A stretch of 52,818 bases of DNA, from the NCBI GenBank assembly GCA_022827835.1, contig JAJEIO010000016.1, positions 1 through 52,818 on the forward strand. The letters run 5' to 3'. This document shows positions 36,203-44,113 of the stretch, in pieces. Position numbers and translations under genes: made by a program. The DNA comes from Candidatus Latescibacterota bacterium. GTDB lineage: Bacteria > Latescibacterota > UBA2968 > UBA8231. Position 1 is the stretch's first letter, and every line of letters starts with the position of its first letter. The notes under the pieces were generated by a model. That model had not been told where the DNA came from and searched no databases. It saw only the letters and a program-made list of their open reading frames with translations.

Positions 36203-37312
36203 CTATTCCTCCACGGCTGCCGACACCGCGTTGGACACTCGCCGTAACAAGCTCCCGTTGGCGACCATTTGGTTAGTCAGCACCACGCAGCTTAGCTGGT
36301 GCTCTGCGTCCGCCCACGCCACCGTGCCAGTCGCCCCGGTGTGGCCGAAGGTGTGCGGCGACACCAGATCGCCCCAAAAGGCCCACACCCGCGCCCCGCA
36401 CACGCCCCACCCAAGGCCCCACGGCGCGTTGAGTGTGCCGTTTTGGTCCCGCGTCATCGCCGAGACCGCGGCCCGGCTGAAGATGCGCTGGTCGCCGTAC
36501 GTGCCGTCGTTGAGCATGGTTTGCAAGAGAATCGCCAGATCGCGTCCGGTGCTGTGCATGCCGCCCCACGGTGCCCCAAAATCGCGCCAGTACGGGGAAT
36601 TCCACCCCCAACTCCGCAGTTCTTCGTCTTCTTCGGTGTCCGTCCCGCACCACACGGTATCTTCAATCGCCCAATCGCCTATGCCCAACGCGCTGCGCTC
36701 CATGCCCAGCGGCGCGAAAATTTCCTCGCGTTCAAAGTCGCGCAGCCGCTGGCCACTGACGCGCTCGACGATCGCGGCGGCCAGCAGGATGCCTTTGCTC
36801 TGGTAGCGGAAATCGGTCGCTGGTTTGTAGAGCAGGGGCGTCTGCATAGCCCGCTCGACAAAGACCTCTACCGGCTCGTGCGCCCGCCGCAGGCTGGTAT
36901 TCTCCGGTAGCATATCGGGCATACCCGATATGTGCGACAGCAGGTGGCGGACCTTGATGGCGGGACGGTCGCCGCCGGTGAATTCGGGTAGGTAGTCGAT
37001 GGCTGGGTCTTCGAGCGAGATTAGTCCGCGGTCGACGAGGATCATCAGCGCGCAAGCGGTGACTGGCTTGGTGATCGACGCGAGGAGAAAGATCGAATCC
37101 GCATCGACTGGCTGGCCGCTGCCGGGTTTCCGCTGGCCAGCCCCGCGTGCAAAGACCTCTTTGCCGTGTCGCGTTACCGTCAGCGAGGCCGCGCTGATCT
37201 GGCCCGCTTCGACAGCAGTCGTGAGCAGGCCGAAGGCCCGTTCGAGTTGTGCGGCCGACATGCCGACAGCCGCTGGGTCGCCCGTTTGCAAAACCGTTCC
37301 GTCCGTTGTCAT
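36203..37312 (-). CDS. Serine hydrolase, beta-lactamase/penicillin-binding-protein family (class C-like)
   Basis: A 369-aa protein started at the ATG at 37312, which has AAAGGA upstream; a start at 37354 would overlap the HAD gene and add no homology. The catalytic SxxK is Ser79-Ile-Thr-Lys82 (LLASITKPVTA). The second element is Tyr in FRYQSKGILLA, in the Y-x-S form common in esterases, and the third is HTG in FGHTGATGTV. No signal peptide is seen, so a cytoplasmic esterase or beta-lactamase-like hydrolase is more likely than a secreted lactamase. Substrate unknown. Confidence 0.9.
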   Translation of the reverse strand: MTTDGTVLQTGDPAAVGMSAAQLERAFGLLTTAVEAGQISAASLTVTRHGKEVFARGAGQRKPGSGQPVDADSIFLLASITKPVTACALMILVDRGLISLEDPAIDYLPEFTGGDRPAIKVRHLLSHISGMPDMLPENTSLRRAHEPVEVFVERAMQTPLLYKPATDFRYQSKGILLAAAIVERVSGQRLRDFEREEIFAPLGMERSALGIGDWAIEDTVWCGTDTEEDEELRSWGWNSPYWRDFGAPWGGMHSTGRDLAILLQTMLNDGTYGDQRIFSRAAVSAMTRDQNGTLNAPWGLGWGVCGARVWAFWGDLVSPHTFGHTGATGTVAWADAEHQLSCVVLTNQMVANGSLLRRVSNAVSAAVEE

Positions 37313-37346
37313 CGCGTTTCCTTTCTTTAGGATATAAGGCGCAACA

Positions 37347-38066
37347 TTAACCAACTAACCCGATTACTTCCCTCAACCCCGTCACCACACGCACTCCGTC
37401 CTCCGTCCATGCTGGCGGAGAGCCATCTGCGCCGAGCGATCGCCGAATCAACACCGGTCGCAGCCCCGCCGCCCTCGCCCCTGCTACGTCGTCTTCCGGC
37501 GAATCGCCGACGAAAATCGCCTCGTCCGTCGCCAATCCGGTCTGCTCTAGCGCCGGGGCAAAGATCGCCGGATCGGGCTTTTTGATGCCGACATCGCCGG
37601 AGACGACCACTGCGTCGAAAAAGGGGCGCAATGCCAGCTCGTCTAGCAGCCGATGGACGTGCGGTGGATGGTCGAAGTTGGAGATCAGCGCCAGCTTGTA
37701 GCGGCCTTGCAACTCGCTGAGTACGCTTTTGGCCTCTGGGTCGAGCGGCGTATGTGCGTGCCACGCCGCTATGCTTGCTTCGCTGATTCGCCGCAATTCC
37801 TCCAATGCTAACGCCAAGCTCAACTCCTCGACTAACTCGTGCATGCGACGCTCATAGACTGTCAACCCATCGTCCTGTACCGGTGGCTCGGGTTGGAGCA
37901 GGAATTCCTCGCAGAGTCGGATTAACGTTTCTTCATCAAACGCATGGCCACTATCCATCAGCTCGCGGCGGATGGCATGGTACCAACTCTCTCCCGCAGC
38001 CTCCATATTGCCATAGCACAATAGCGTACCGTAGAGGTCGAAGAATACTCCTCGTATTTCAGTCAT
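37347..38066 (-). CDS. HAD-family hydrolase (phosphatase-like)
   Basis: A 239-aa HAD-superfamily protein. Motif I is FFDLYGTL with Asp10 as nucleophile (second Asp replaced by Tyr, as in many haloacid-dehalogenase/REG-2-like members). Motif II is LISNFDH. Motif III Lys lies in GIKKPDPAIFAPALEQTG. Motif IV is FVGDSPEDDVAGARAAGL. A helical cap lies between motifs I and II (about residues 17-100). Likely a small-molecule phosphatase. It is upstream of the serine hydrolase (34 bases) and 53 bases after the ThuA gene, all leftward. Confidence 0.92.
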   Translation of the reverse strand: MTEIRGVFFDLYGTLLCYGNMEAAGESWYHAIRRELMDSGHAFDEETLIRLCEEFLLQPEPPVQDDGLTVYERRMHELVEELSLALALEELRRISEASIAAWHAHTPLDPEAKSVLSELQGRYKLALISNFDHPPHVHRLLDELALRPFFDAVVVSGDVGIKKPDPAIFAPALEQTGLATDEAIFVGDSPEDDVAGARAAGLRPVLIRRSLGADGSPPAWTEDGVRVVTGLREVIGLVG

Positions 38067-38119
38067 TGATTTTCTTTCTAATTCGGCTCAAGGCGGAGGA
38101 TAGCGTCTGCGCGGCTCAA

Positions 38120-38755
38120 TCACAACTTCTTGCCAACCCACAGGGCACCTCGGCGCACCACTTCTTGGAAGGAGGGGTTTTCCAGCACTGCGTTGTCGTG
38201 GCCTAGGGCAAAGAAGAACACTCGGCCCTGACCATAGGTGTGATGATAGGCCATGACGTGGATTTCGTCGCGGCCGGGATCGTAGGCGTGCATGAGGTGG
38301 TGTGAGCGGCTCGGGTCGTGCTTGAGGTAGTGCAGTTCATCGGTCACGGCAAAGTCTTCAAGGCCGGTAGCAACGGGATGGTCGGAGTCGGAGATGGTGA
38401 CGGTGAAATCCATGTACGGGCTGTGGCCGTCGAAAAATCCGTTGAGCATTTGGTGGTAGCCGGCGTTGTCGCGGAAGGAAGCGTCCGCGGTGTGCAGGCC
38501 GAAGAAGCCGCCGCCGCGTTCGATAAAGTGCAAAAGCCCCTGTTCCTGCGCTTGGGTGAAGTGGCCGACATCCGTAAAGAAAAGGGTGGCGTCGTACGCG
38601 GCGAGGCCGCTGGCCATAATCTCGTAGTCGCGCGAGAAATCAGCCTCGATCTGGTCATCTTTGTTCAGCAGGTCGGCCAGAAATCGGCCCTGGCCTGCGT
38701 GGTCGTGGTAGATGCCTTCGGTGCCGACGAATACTAAAAGTTTAACGGGAGCCAT
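38120..38755 (-). CDS. ThuA-like domain protein
   Basis: A 211-aa protein with the class-I glutamine-amidotransferase-like ThuA fold: LLVFVGTEGIYHDHAGQGRFLADLL, YDATLFFTDVGHFTQAQEQGLLHFIERGGGFFGLHTA, ISDSDHPVATGLEDF, DELHYLKHDP and AYHHTYGQGRVFFFALGHDN are family signatures. ThuA proteins are linked to trehalose and other sugar utilisation, but the reaction is not established. Its ATG lies inside the end of the glutaredoxin-like gene (14-base overlap), implying coupled translation. Confidence 0.9.
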   Translation of the reverse strand: MAPVKLLVFVGTEGIYHDHAGQGRFLADLLNKDDQIEADFSRDYEIMASGLAAYDATLFFTDVGHFTQAQEQGLLHFIERGGGFFGLHTADASFRDNAGYHQMLNGFFDGHSPYMDFTVTISDSDHPVATGLEDFAVTDELHYLKHDPSRSHHLMHAYDPGRDEIHVMAYHHTYGQGRVFFFALGHDNAVLENPSFQEVVRRGALWVGKKL

Positions 38756-39062
38756 GGCGGGTTTCTCCTTTTGCTATTGGGTTGGGAACGGCGGTAAGGA
38801 GTTTCTCCAACTCACCGCGACGTTTGAGTTCGTCGAGAGTCTCCTCGGTTCCCAGGTATTCCCCGTCGACGAAGATCTGCGGAATTGTGCCGTCCCCACC
38901 GGTTCGACGCAGCATTTCCTTGAAGTTGGCAGTCGGCAGTTTGAAGCCGAAGTAGAAGCGAATAGGGATCTTGGTGTATCGAATCCCCTTTCGCCACAGC
39001 ATCAGGCGCGCCTTCCAGCAGTACCCGCAGAACGGGCTCAGGTAGATTTCGACTTTCGGCAT
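38742..39062 (-). CDS. Glutaredoxin-like thiol-disulfide protein
   Basis: A 106-aa protein started at the ATG at 39062 with GGAG upstream; the in-frame ATG at 39125 would add residues derived from a permease fragment (see the repeat at 39080). Active site CGYC (Cys12, Cys15), the cis-Pro loop TIPQIFVDGEYLG, and C-terminal helix ETLDELKRRGEL. Reduces disulfides or mixed disulfides with glutathione or a similar thiol, in the cytosol. A longer basic loop after the active site (KIPIRFYFGFKLP) is unlike classical GrxC. It overlaps ThuA by 14 bases. Confidence 0.88.
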   Translation of the reverse strand: MPKVEIYLSPFCGYCWKARLMLWRKGIRYTKIPIRFYFGFKLPTANFKEMLRRTGGDGTIPQIFVDGEYLGTEETLDELKRRGELEKLLTAVPNPIAKGETRHGSR

Positions 39063-39079
39063 TTTATTTCTCCGACGTT

Positions 39080-39127
39080 GATGCTTCACTACTGACCAGA
39101 CTTGGGACGCGGGGATATACCCCATAT
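39080..39127 (-). repeat. Fragment duplicated from the ABC permease gene
   Basis: Matches 43408-43455 inside the downstream ABC-2 permease gene; a 23-base core ACTGACCAGACTTGGGAC+GCGGG is identical. It could encode IPASQVWSVV.HQ in the same frame as the permease (YMGHIPASQVWSVVGHQ). Length about 48 bases with about 10 mismatches. It sits between the LDH2-type gene and the glutaredoxin-like gene and looks like the relic of a rearrangement or recombination. Confidence 0.7.
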
Positions 39128-40173
39128 CAAGCCCAGCGGATTGGCACCTCTAAATCGCGGGCCAGTTCTTCTACTTGGTTGGCCAAGGTGGCTTCGAGGG
39201 CGATGCCGTGTGTTTGGTAGTCGGCGCGCCGCTGGTAGCTGCCTTCGCCCGGCCACTGCACTGGGCCCTGTTCGGGTGCTGCTTCCACCGATTTAATATG
39301 GGCCTTCAGATCGGCGCTGCGGTCGTGCAGCCAGTCGCCAAAGGGCTTGAGGGCGATAAAGCACTTGGTGGAGCCGCCGGCCGAATCCGTTGGCCGCTCC
39401 TCGGTGCCCTGCTCAAAAGCGAGGAGGCCGCCGGCCAGTCCAGCCGTGAGCAGATCGACCATAAAGGCAAGTCCCGAGCCTTTGTGTTGACCCATGGGCA
39501 AAAAGCGCCACGATTGCAGTAGAACACTTGGATCCGTAGTGGGCCTTCCGCGCTCGTCGAGACCCCAACCTTCGGGGACGCTGCGTCCGGCGGCCTCGGC
39601 CTGCCGCACGCGACTTATGGAGGATTGGGTCATGGCCAAGTCGAGAACCACAGGCTCGCCGTCGGCCGTGGGAATGCCAATGGCGAGGGGATTGTTGCCT
39701 AGGGAAGGGACGCGCGTGCCCCAGGCGGGAAAGTTGGCGAACGCGTTGGTGAAGGCTAGGCCGACTAGCCCGGCGCGAGCGGCTCGCAAGGCGTAGCTAT
39801 GCCCGCGCCCCCAGTGCCCGACGTTGCGGACGACGCAGGCCCCGACGCCGTATTGCCGCGCCCGTTCGAGCGCCCAATCCATGCCCTGCGCCGACGAGAA
39901 GCGGCCAATGCCGCCGCCAGCATCGATCAGTCGGGAGGCTGGGTACTCGACGATGGTTTCAAAGTGGGGATCGGGTGCCAAAATACCTTGGCGGATGTAA
40001 TTGATTGTCGAGGGCAACAGGGCGACGCCGTGGGTGTGGCCGCCATGTAGGTCCACTTCCGCGCCGATTTGGGCTTCGACCGCAGCTACGTGCGGCGGTA
40101 CCCCTATGGCTGCGAGGGCGTCGAGGAAAAATTGTTCTAGGTCGGCGTGGGCGATGCGTTTGGGCTGACTCAT
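39127..40173 (-). CDS. Malate/L-lactate/ureidoglycolate dehydrogenase (LDH2 family)
   Basis: A 348-aa NAD(P)-dependent 2-hydroxyacid dehydrogenase; the ATG at 40173 is better placed relative to TAAGG than the ATG at 40179. Family signatures: VDLHGGHTHGVALLPSTINYIRQG (substrate His), GVGACVVRNVGHWGRGHSYALRAARAGLVGLAFTNA, WGTRVPSLGNNPLAIGIPT, VLDLAMTQSSISRVR, MGQHKGSGLAFMVDLLTAGL. Members oxidise malate, lactate, ureidoglycolate, sulfolactate or 2,3-diketogulonate; this one is not resolved. It starts 10 bases after the beta-propeller gene and is in the same leftward operon. Confidence 0.93.
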   Translation of the reverse strand: MSQPKRIAHADLEQFFLDALAAIGVPPHVAAVEAQIGAEVDLHGGHTHGVALLPSTINYIRQGILAPDPHFETIVEYPASRLIDAGGGIGRFSSAQGMDWALERARQYGVGACVVRNVGHWGRGHSYALRAARAGLVGLAFTNAFANFPAWGTRVPSLGNNPLAIGIPTADGEPVVLDLAMTQSSISRVRQAEAAGRSVPEGWGLDERGRPTTDPSVLLQSWRFLPMGQHKGSGLAFMVDLLTAGLAGGLLAFEQGTEERPTDSAGGSTKCFIALKPFGDWLHDRSADLKAHIKSVEAAPEQGPVQWPGEGSYQRRADYQTHGIALEATLANQVEELARDLEVPIRWA

Positions 40174-40183
40174 GGTCATCGCC

Positions 40184-41422
40184 TTACGTCATTTGCCAGC
40201 CGCGCACCATATAGGCCTGCAACACGCCACTTTCATCAGAATTGAAGAAGCCCGATCCTCCATCCGGCGAGAGGAAAGGATGGATGTGGGTGTCCTTCTG
40301 CCAGGACGATCCGGGGTTTGCGATCTTCCGCGCATTCGCGAGCGCGCCTTCTTCTTCCCCGGGAAGGTCGAACAGCCAGACCGCGCCGCCCCCGTCTTTC
40401 GGGCCTGCATCTGTGATTAAGCGGGTCCCGTCTCGGTCTGTTGCGAAATGCCAAAAATCGGGTCCGGCAAAGGAGCGGGATAGGTCGTTGCGCCATCCGC
40501 CCGGCGTGTTGATGCCTTCATCGCCGATGTGCGCTGCCGCCCTGCCCGAGATGAGCTGTCTTTCGTCCGGTTCGCGCGTCGAGGTGCTGGTGATGGCAAT
40601 GTCGCTTCTCCCCTGCCAGCACTGATGCCCCTGACAGAACTCGTTGCCATCCCTGCCCCAGGGGAAGTCGCGCAGATCCGTTCCATCGTCCCGGATCAAG
40701 TGGATGTCCGCGCCCAGTCCGCTGGTGAGCTTTTCCACCCTGCCATCGGCGGCAATGACATTCCCGTGATTTTCTTGGATCATGAGGTCGTGGGAAGCCA
40801 CGGGGTCCGTTTGACGCGTGTACTGCGGGTGCAGGTTGCACCAGGTGGGGCCGTGAAGGACCAGCCGCACGGACGGCTCTTCGATCTCGAAGACCAGCAG
40901 ACCCCAGGGCTCCCCCGCGCTTTTGCCTTCCCCGAGGAATCCCGAGATGGAGATGCGCCCGCCATCGGATGAAATCGTCGAAAGCGGATAGGGTCGGCTC
41001 AGCCTGAAATCGGTCTCTGGAATCGCGTGATCTAGGACGTAGATGATCTCGCGTTCAGACCCATCTAGCCCGACCCGCTTCAGCGTCAGTCGTCCGCCTC
41101 CTCCGGGTTCTGTTTCATTGACGAAGTAGTACAGATGGTTGCCATCTGGTGAGATAGACGGACCCGTCGTTCCAAGCTCGGTGGTGATCGGCGTCAGGCT
41201 GCAATTGTCTTCTAGGTTGCAAATCAGAAACTGGTGCTCGGGGTCCTGCGGATCAGAGCCGTGCGGGTGCGCTGAGCGGTGGAGGATCAGCCGCTGGGAA
41301 TCGGGCGTGAAGATCTGCGCCTCCATATAGATATGTGATGAAGGGATCGGCTCATCCGTGAGCTGGACGACTTCGAGATGGTCCCGCTCGGTCTCGGGGA
41401 CGAGGTCAGGTCGGATTTTCAT
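40184..41422 (-). CDS. Oligogalacturonate-lyase-like beta-propeller (WD40/PD40) protein
   Basis: A 412-aa protein starting at ATG 41422, 13 bases after the methyltransferase stop. It shows repeated TolB/PD40-type blades: QIFTPDSQRLILHRS, TTGPSISPDGNHLYYFVNE, SSDGGRISISGF, DRDGTRLITDAG and HIHPFLSPDGGSGFFNSDESG. The pattern and length agree with oligogalacturonate lyase (about 390-400 aa), a cytosolic seven-blade propeller that cleaves galacturonide disaccharides, with several His that could bind the metal (HP, HLIRDDGT, HFATDRDG, HPFLSPDG). I cannot confirm catalytic residues, so it may be a related sugar-binding propeller. Confidence 0.78.
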   Translation of the reverse strand: MKIRPDLVPETERDHLEVVQLTDEPIPSSHIYMEAQIFTPDSQRLILHRSAHPHGSDPQDPEHQFLICNLEDNCSLTPITTELGTTGPSISPDGNHLYYFVNETEPGGGGRLTLKRVGLDGSEREIIYVLDHAIPETDFRLSRPYPLSTISSDGGRISISGFLGEGKSAGEPWGLLVFEIEEPSVRLVLHGPTWCNLHPQYTRQTDPVASHDLMIQENHGNVIAADGRVEKLTSGLGADIHLIRDDGTDLRDFPWGRDGNEFCQGHQCWQGRSDIAITSTSTREPDERQLISGRAAAHIGDEGINTPGGWRNDLSRSFAGPDFWHFATDRDGTRLITDAGPKDGGGAVWLFDLPGEEEGALANARKIANPGSSWQKDTHIHPFLSPDGGSGFFNSDESGVLQAYMVRGWQMT

Positions 41423-41435
41423 TTGCCTTTGTTCC

Positions 41436-42416
41436 TCATTCCTTGACGACTGGGTGCATGGCCGCAATGTGCTCCGGCCCTGAGGCGCAGCAACCGCCGA
41501 TGATCTGGGCGCCCATCCGCTTCCATTCGCCGGCAAACTCCGCCATGCGGGAGGGGTAGTAGTCGGCGTTCTGCAGGATGTCCACGCCGGCACTGGGTTT
41601 TTGATTTGTGAGCGTCGGCCTGTTGGCAATGGGGCCGGTCGGATTGTAGCCGAGGTTGGGGTACGCGCCGACGGGGCCGGCAAACGCCTCCCGGAGTATG
41701 GGGAGACCGACGGAGATGTTTTCCGGGTTGCTGCACATGAGCAGGACGGCATCGACGGGATGGCCTTCGAGGGCGCTGGCGAGATCAATCAGGCTCTCGC
41801 CATACTGCATTGCGCCGTCGTCTTGGATGTGCCGAACGCCGAGGAAGACCGGCACACCCGCCTCGGCGCAGCCGTCGACAGCCTCGACGCAGTCCTCGAT
41901 GAAGCCGACGTACTCGGCTAGGATCAGGTCGGCACCCTCGTCGGCTAGGAGTCTGGCGTGGTCGGCCCACTCTCTGTGGTACGCCTCAAGACCCAAGGTG
42001 CGGGCGTCCGAGACTGGGCTGGTAGGTGACATCGCTCCCTGGAGGCTGGGGGCGGCGATACCGCCGGCGACGTACGCCTCTTGGCGCATGGCGTTGCGGG
42101 CCTCGACGGCGTTGCGGACCGCGGCGGTCGCATAGGTGCGCCAAGCGTGGCGCTCGCCGATAGAATCGAGCCGGGTAGGCGTCGTCCAGAAGTTGTTGCT
42201 GGTGATGATGTCGGCCCCGACGCGAAGGTAGTCTGAGTGCACCTGCTGGACCACGTCGGCATACTCGAGGTTGGCCGTTGCCGACCACGCCTTGAGTCGG
42301 TCTTCGGCACCTTTGAGGACATCGGCTCCGCGCCGCTGCAGCTCCGAGCCGGTCCCGCCGTCCAGCAGCAGCGCATCGCCGTTGCGGAGCCGTTGGGCGA
42401 TGGTGTGTGTGGCCAT
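41436..42416 (-). CDS. Homocysteine S-methyltransferase-like (BHMT/MmuM family) protein
   Basis: A 326-aa protein; ATG 42416 has CGGAGAGACC upstream, the ATG at 42467 gives a non-homologous leader. It has the N-terminal DGGTGSELQRRG motif, TSNNFWTT, GGIAAPSL, ILAEYVGFIEDC, and the zinc-thiolate cysteines in LLMCSNPENIS and IIGGCCASGPEHI. The family methylates homocysteine or selenohomocysteine from S-methylmethionine, betaine or similar donors in the cytosol. Substrate of this copy unknown. A possible promoter precedes it at 42440-42467. Confidence 0.9.
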   Translation of the reverse strand: MATHTIAQRLRNGDALLLDGGTGSELQRRGADVLKGAEDRLKAWSATANLEYADVVQQVHSDYLRVGADIITSNNFWTTPTRLDSIGERHAWRTYATAAVRNAVEARNAMRQEAYVAGGIAAPSLQGAMSPTSPVSDARTLGLEAYHREWADHARLLADEGADLILAEYVGFIEDCVEAVDGCAEAGVPVFLGVRHIQDDGAMQYGESLIDLASALEGHPVDAVLLMCSNPENISVGLPILREAFAGPVGAYPNLGYNPTGPIANRPTLTNQKPSAGVDILQNADYYPSRMAEFAGEWKRMGAQIIGGCCASGPEHIAAMHPVVKE

Positions 42417-42439
42417 TTGGTCTCTCCGATGGGAGGGCA

Positions 42440-42467
42440 AAGGTACATGTCTGCCGGGTCGCGTCAA
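42440..42467 (-). promoter_or_regulatory. Possible promoter of the homocysteine-methyltransferase-like gene
   Basis: TTGACG (complement at 42462-42467), 16-base spacer, TACCTT (complement at 42440-42445). Weak -10 match; kept only because the 99-base gap before this gene is the largest in the leftward block. Confidence 0.3.
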
Positions 42468-42474
42468 GGTAAAT

Positions 42475-42496
42475 GCGACACCTCGGCAGGTGCCGC
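42475..42496 (-). terminator. Hairpin after the ABC exporter operon
   Basis: GCGACACCT (42475-42483) pairs with AGGTGCCGC (42488-42496) over 8 of 9 positions, with a 4-base loop. It lies 20-40 bases after the stop of the second permease gene. There is no clear U-tract, so termination is uncertain. Confidence 0.4.
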
Positions 42497-42515
42497 AGCA
42501 GACCTGATCGTCAAG

Positions 42516-43319
42516 TCAGCTTCCGGTAGAGCGGTAGTGCCGCACTCCCACTTGCCAGACGCGCAGACAGACCACGAAAAAGAGCAGACCCACGGTCGGA
42601 GCCAGCCATTGGAATAACGGGCCTGAACCCAAGGGATCGGGGCGCTCCAAAATTCCCAAAGCCGGGTAGTAGCTGACGCAGGCGAGGGGGATGACGTAGG
42701 TGAAAAAGCGGCGGAACCACTCGCGGTAAATCGCTAGCGGATACTGGGCTGTCTCCACGCCGCCGTAGGTTACGGTATTGACGATTTCCAGGCTCTCGGT
42801 AGTCCAAAAAGCCAGCGTTGCCTGTAGGACTATGAGGCCGTAAAACAGGCAAGCACCGCCGAGAACAGTGAGCAAGACGAGGAGCAGCTTGTCCGGCGTC
42901 CAGGCTAGCTCTAAGGCATGTGAGGCCCACAGCAGGACGACCAAGCCTTGGGTGAGGCGGCCGATGCGCTTGAGGGTGAGTTCCTGTCCGGCCAATTGCA
43001 AGGCCGTGCTGCGGGGGCGCAGCAGCAGGCGGTCGAAGTCGCCGCTTTTGACCGTGGAGGCAAACAAGTCAAAGCCGCGCGAGAAGGCGTCGCACAGGGC
43101 AAAGGCGATATTGATCAGGCCGTAGAAGAAGGCCACTTCGGGCAGACTCCAAGTGTCGAGGGCGGCGAAGCGGTCGAAGAGCACCCAGATGCCCAAAAAT
43201 TCCAATCCGGTCATCACGCCTTGGCCCACGGACAGCATTATAAAAGAGGCCCGGTACTGCATTTGGCTGCGGAAGGAAATGCCGATATAGCGGCTGTACA
43301 GGCGCAGTCCATCGAGCAC
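42516..43319 (-). CDS. ABC-2 type permease (second subunit)
   Basis: A 267-aa integral membrane protein. The start is GTG at 43319, preceded by AAGGAGG and lying 2 bases after the stop of the first permease gene; a longer open frame to 43685 is a shadow of that gene. About six membrane helices are seen (FIMLSVGQGVMTGLEFLGIWVLF, VAFFYGLINIAFALCDAF, GLVVLLWASHALELA, LLLVLLTVLGGACLFYGLIVLQATLAF, FFTYVIPLACVSYYPALG, WLAPTVGLLFFVVCLRVW). The loop DLFASTVKSGDFDRLLLRPRSTALQLAG is typical of COG3694-type permeases. It partners the permease and ATPase immediately upstream to export an unidentified substrate. Confidence 0.9.
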   Translation of the reverse strand: MLDGLRLYSRYIGISFRSQMQYRASFIMLSVGQGVMTGLEFLGIWVLFDRFAALDTWSLPEVAFFYGLINIAFALCDAFSRGFDLFASTVKSGDFDRLLLRPRSTALQLAGQELTLKRIGRLTQGLVVLLWASHALELAWTPDKLLLVLLTVLGGACLFYGLIVLQATLAFWTTESLEIVNTVTYGGVETAQYPLAIYREWFRRFFTYVIPLACVSYYPALGILERPDPLGSGPLFQWLAPTVGLLFFVVCLRVWQVGVRHYRSTGS

Positions 43320-43321
43320 GG

Positions 43322-44113
43322 TTAGCCTCCTTGGACGACTAGGCGGCGGGTGCCGCGATAGAGGAGGAAGCGGCCCAGGCTCACCAGTATTAGCGTCCAC
43401 GCGAGCTGATGACCCACCACTGACCAGACTTGGGACGCGGGAATGTGCCCCATGTAGAGGCGGAAAGGAGTGTCGGCCAAGCCGCGAAAAGGCATGAAGT
43501 CGAGTATGGGTTGGAACGCATCGGGAAACAGCGGCAAGGGGATCACCATGCCCGAAAAAACGTAGATGCATATCCCCAGCATTTGAATGGTACCCTCTCC
43601 GGCAATGGTCCATAACAAGGAGACGTTGACTAAGTTGGACAGGGCACCGCCCAGCAGGACAGCGCCCACCGTGGCCAAAGCCCAAGCCGCAGCCGCAGCC
43701 GGGGAGGCAGGAGCTTGCAGGTCGAAGAAGAGGAAGGCTAGGCAGAACAGCGGCAAGGAGCGCAGCAGGGCGGGGGCGATGCGGGTGGCGAGGGCGCGGC
43801 TGTACCAGAAGGCGTACAGATCAACGGGACGCACCAATTCGTAGGCCACTGTGCCCGTGCGCACCATGGTGCGCACGTCGTCGTCGGGATTCCAAGGCAA
43901 GAGGGCGAACAGGGCCTGACCAAGCCAGACGTAGCTGACTACTTCGGCGTAGGTCATGGGCTGCGCTTGAGTAGAAGTGCGGTAGAACGCTTCGAAGATC
44001 ATCACCCGAATGAGTCCCCAAAATAACTGCGTGCTCATGCCGGCTAGGGCCGCGGCTCGGTACTGCAGCAACATGCGGATGCGGGCGCTGAGAACGGACA
44101 GATAGGGCCGCAT
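43322..44113 (-). CDS. ABC-2 type permease (first subunit)
   Basis: A 263-aa membrane protein, COG4587-like. Its ATG (44113) overlaps the ATPase stop (TGATG). Several hydrophobic segments are seen, with the cytoplasmic loop DDDVRTMVRTGTVAYELVRPVDLYAFWYSRALATRIAP that is characteristic of the subgroup. The late helix carries ICIYVFSGMVIPLPLFP. Near its 3' end lies the sequence duplicated at 39080. Exporter half-transporter with the adjacent subunits. Confidence 0.9.
   Translation of the reverse strand: MRPYLSVLSARIRMLLQYRAAALAGMSTQLFWGLIRVMIFEAFYRTSTQAQPMTYAEVVSYVWLGQALFALLPWNPDDDVRTMVRTGTVAYELVRPVDLYAFWYSRALATRIAPALLRSLPLFCLAFLFFDLQAPASPAAAAAWALATVGAVLLGGALSNLVNVSLLWTIAGEGTIQMLGICIYVFSGMVIPLPLFPDAFQPILDFMPFRGLADTPFRLYMGHIPASQVWSVVGHQLAWTLILVSLGRFLLYRGTRRLVVQGG

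Noticed and set aside
37313..37354. Upstream ATG at 37354 for the serine hydrolase
   Set aside because: It overlaps the end of the HAD gene, lacks a ribosome site, and adds a non-homologous 14-residue leader.
43320..43685. Longer N-terminus for the second ABC permease
   Set aside because: It overlaps the first permease gene in another frame; the GTG at 43319 with AAGGAGG is the natural start.
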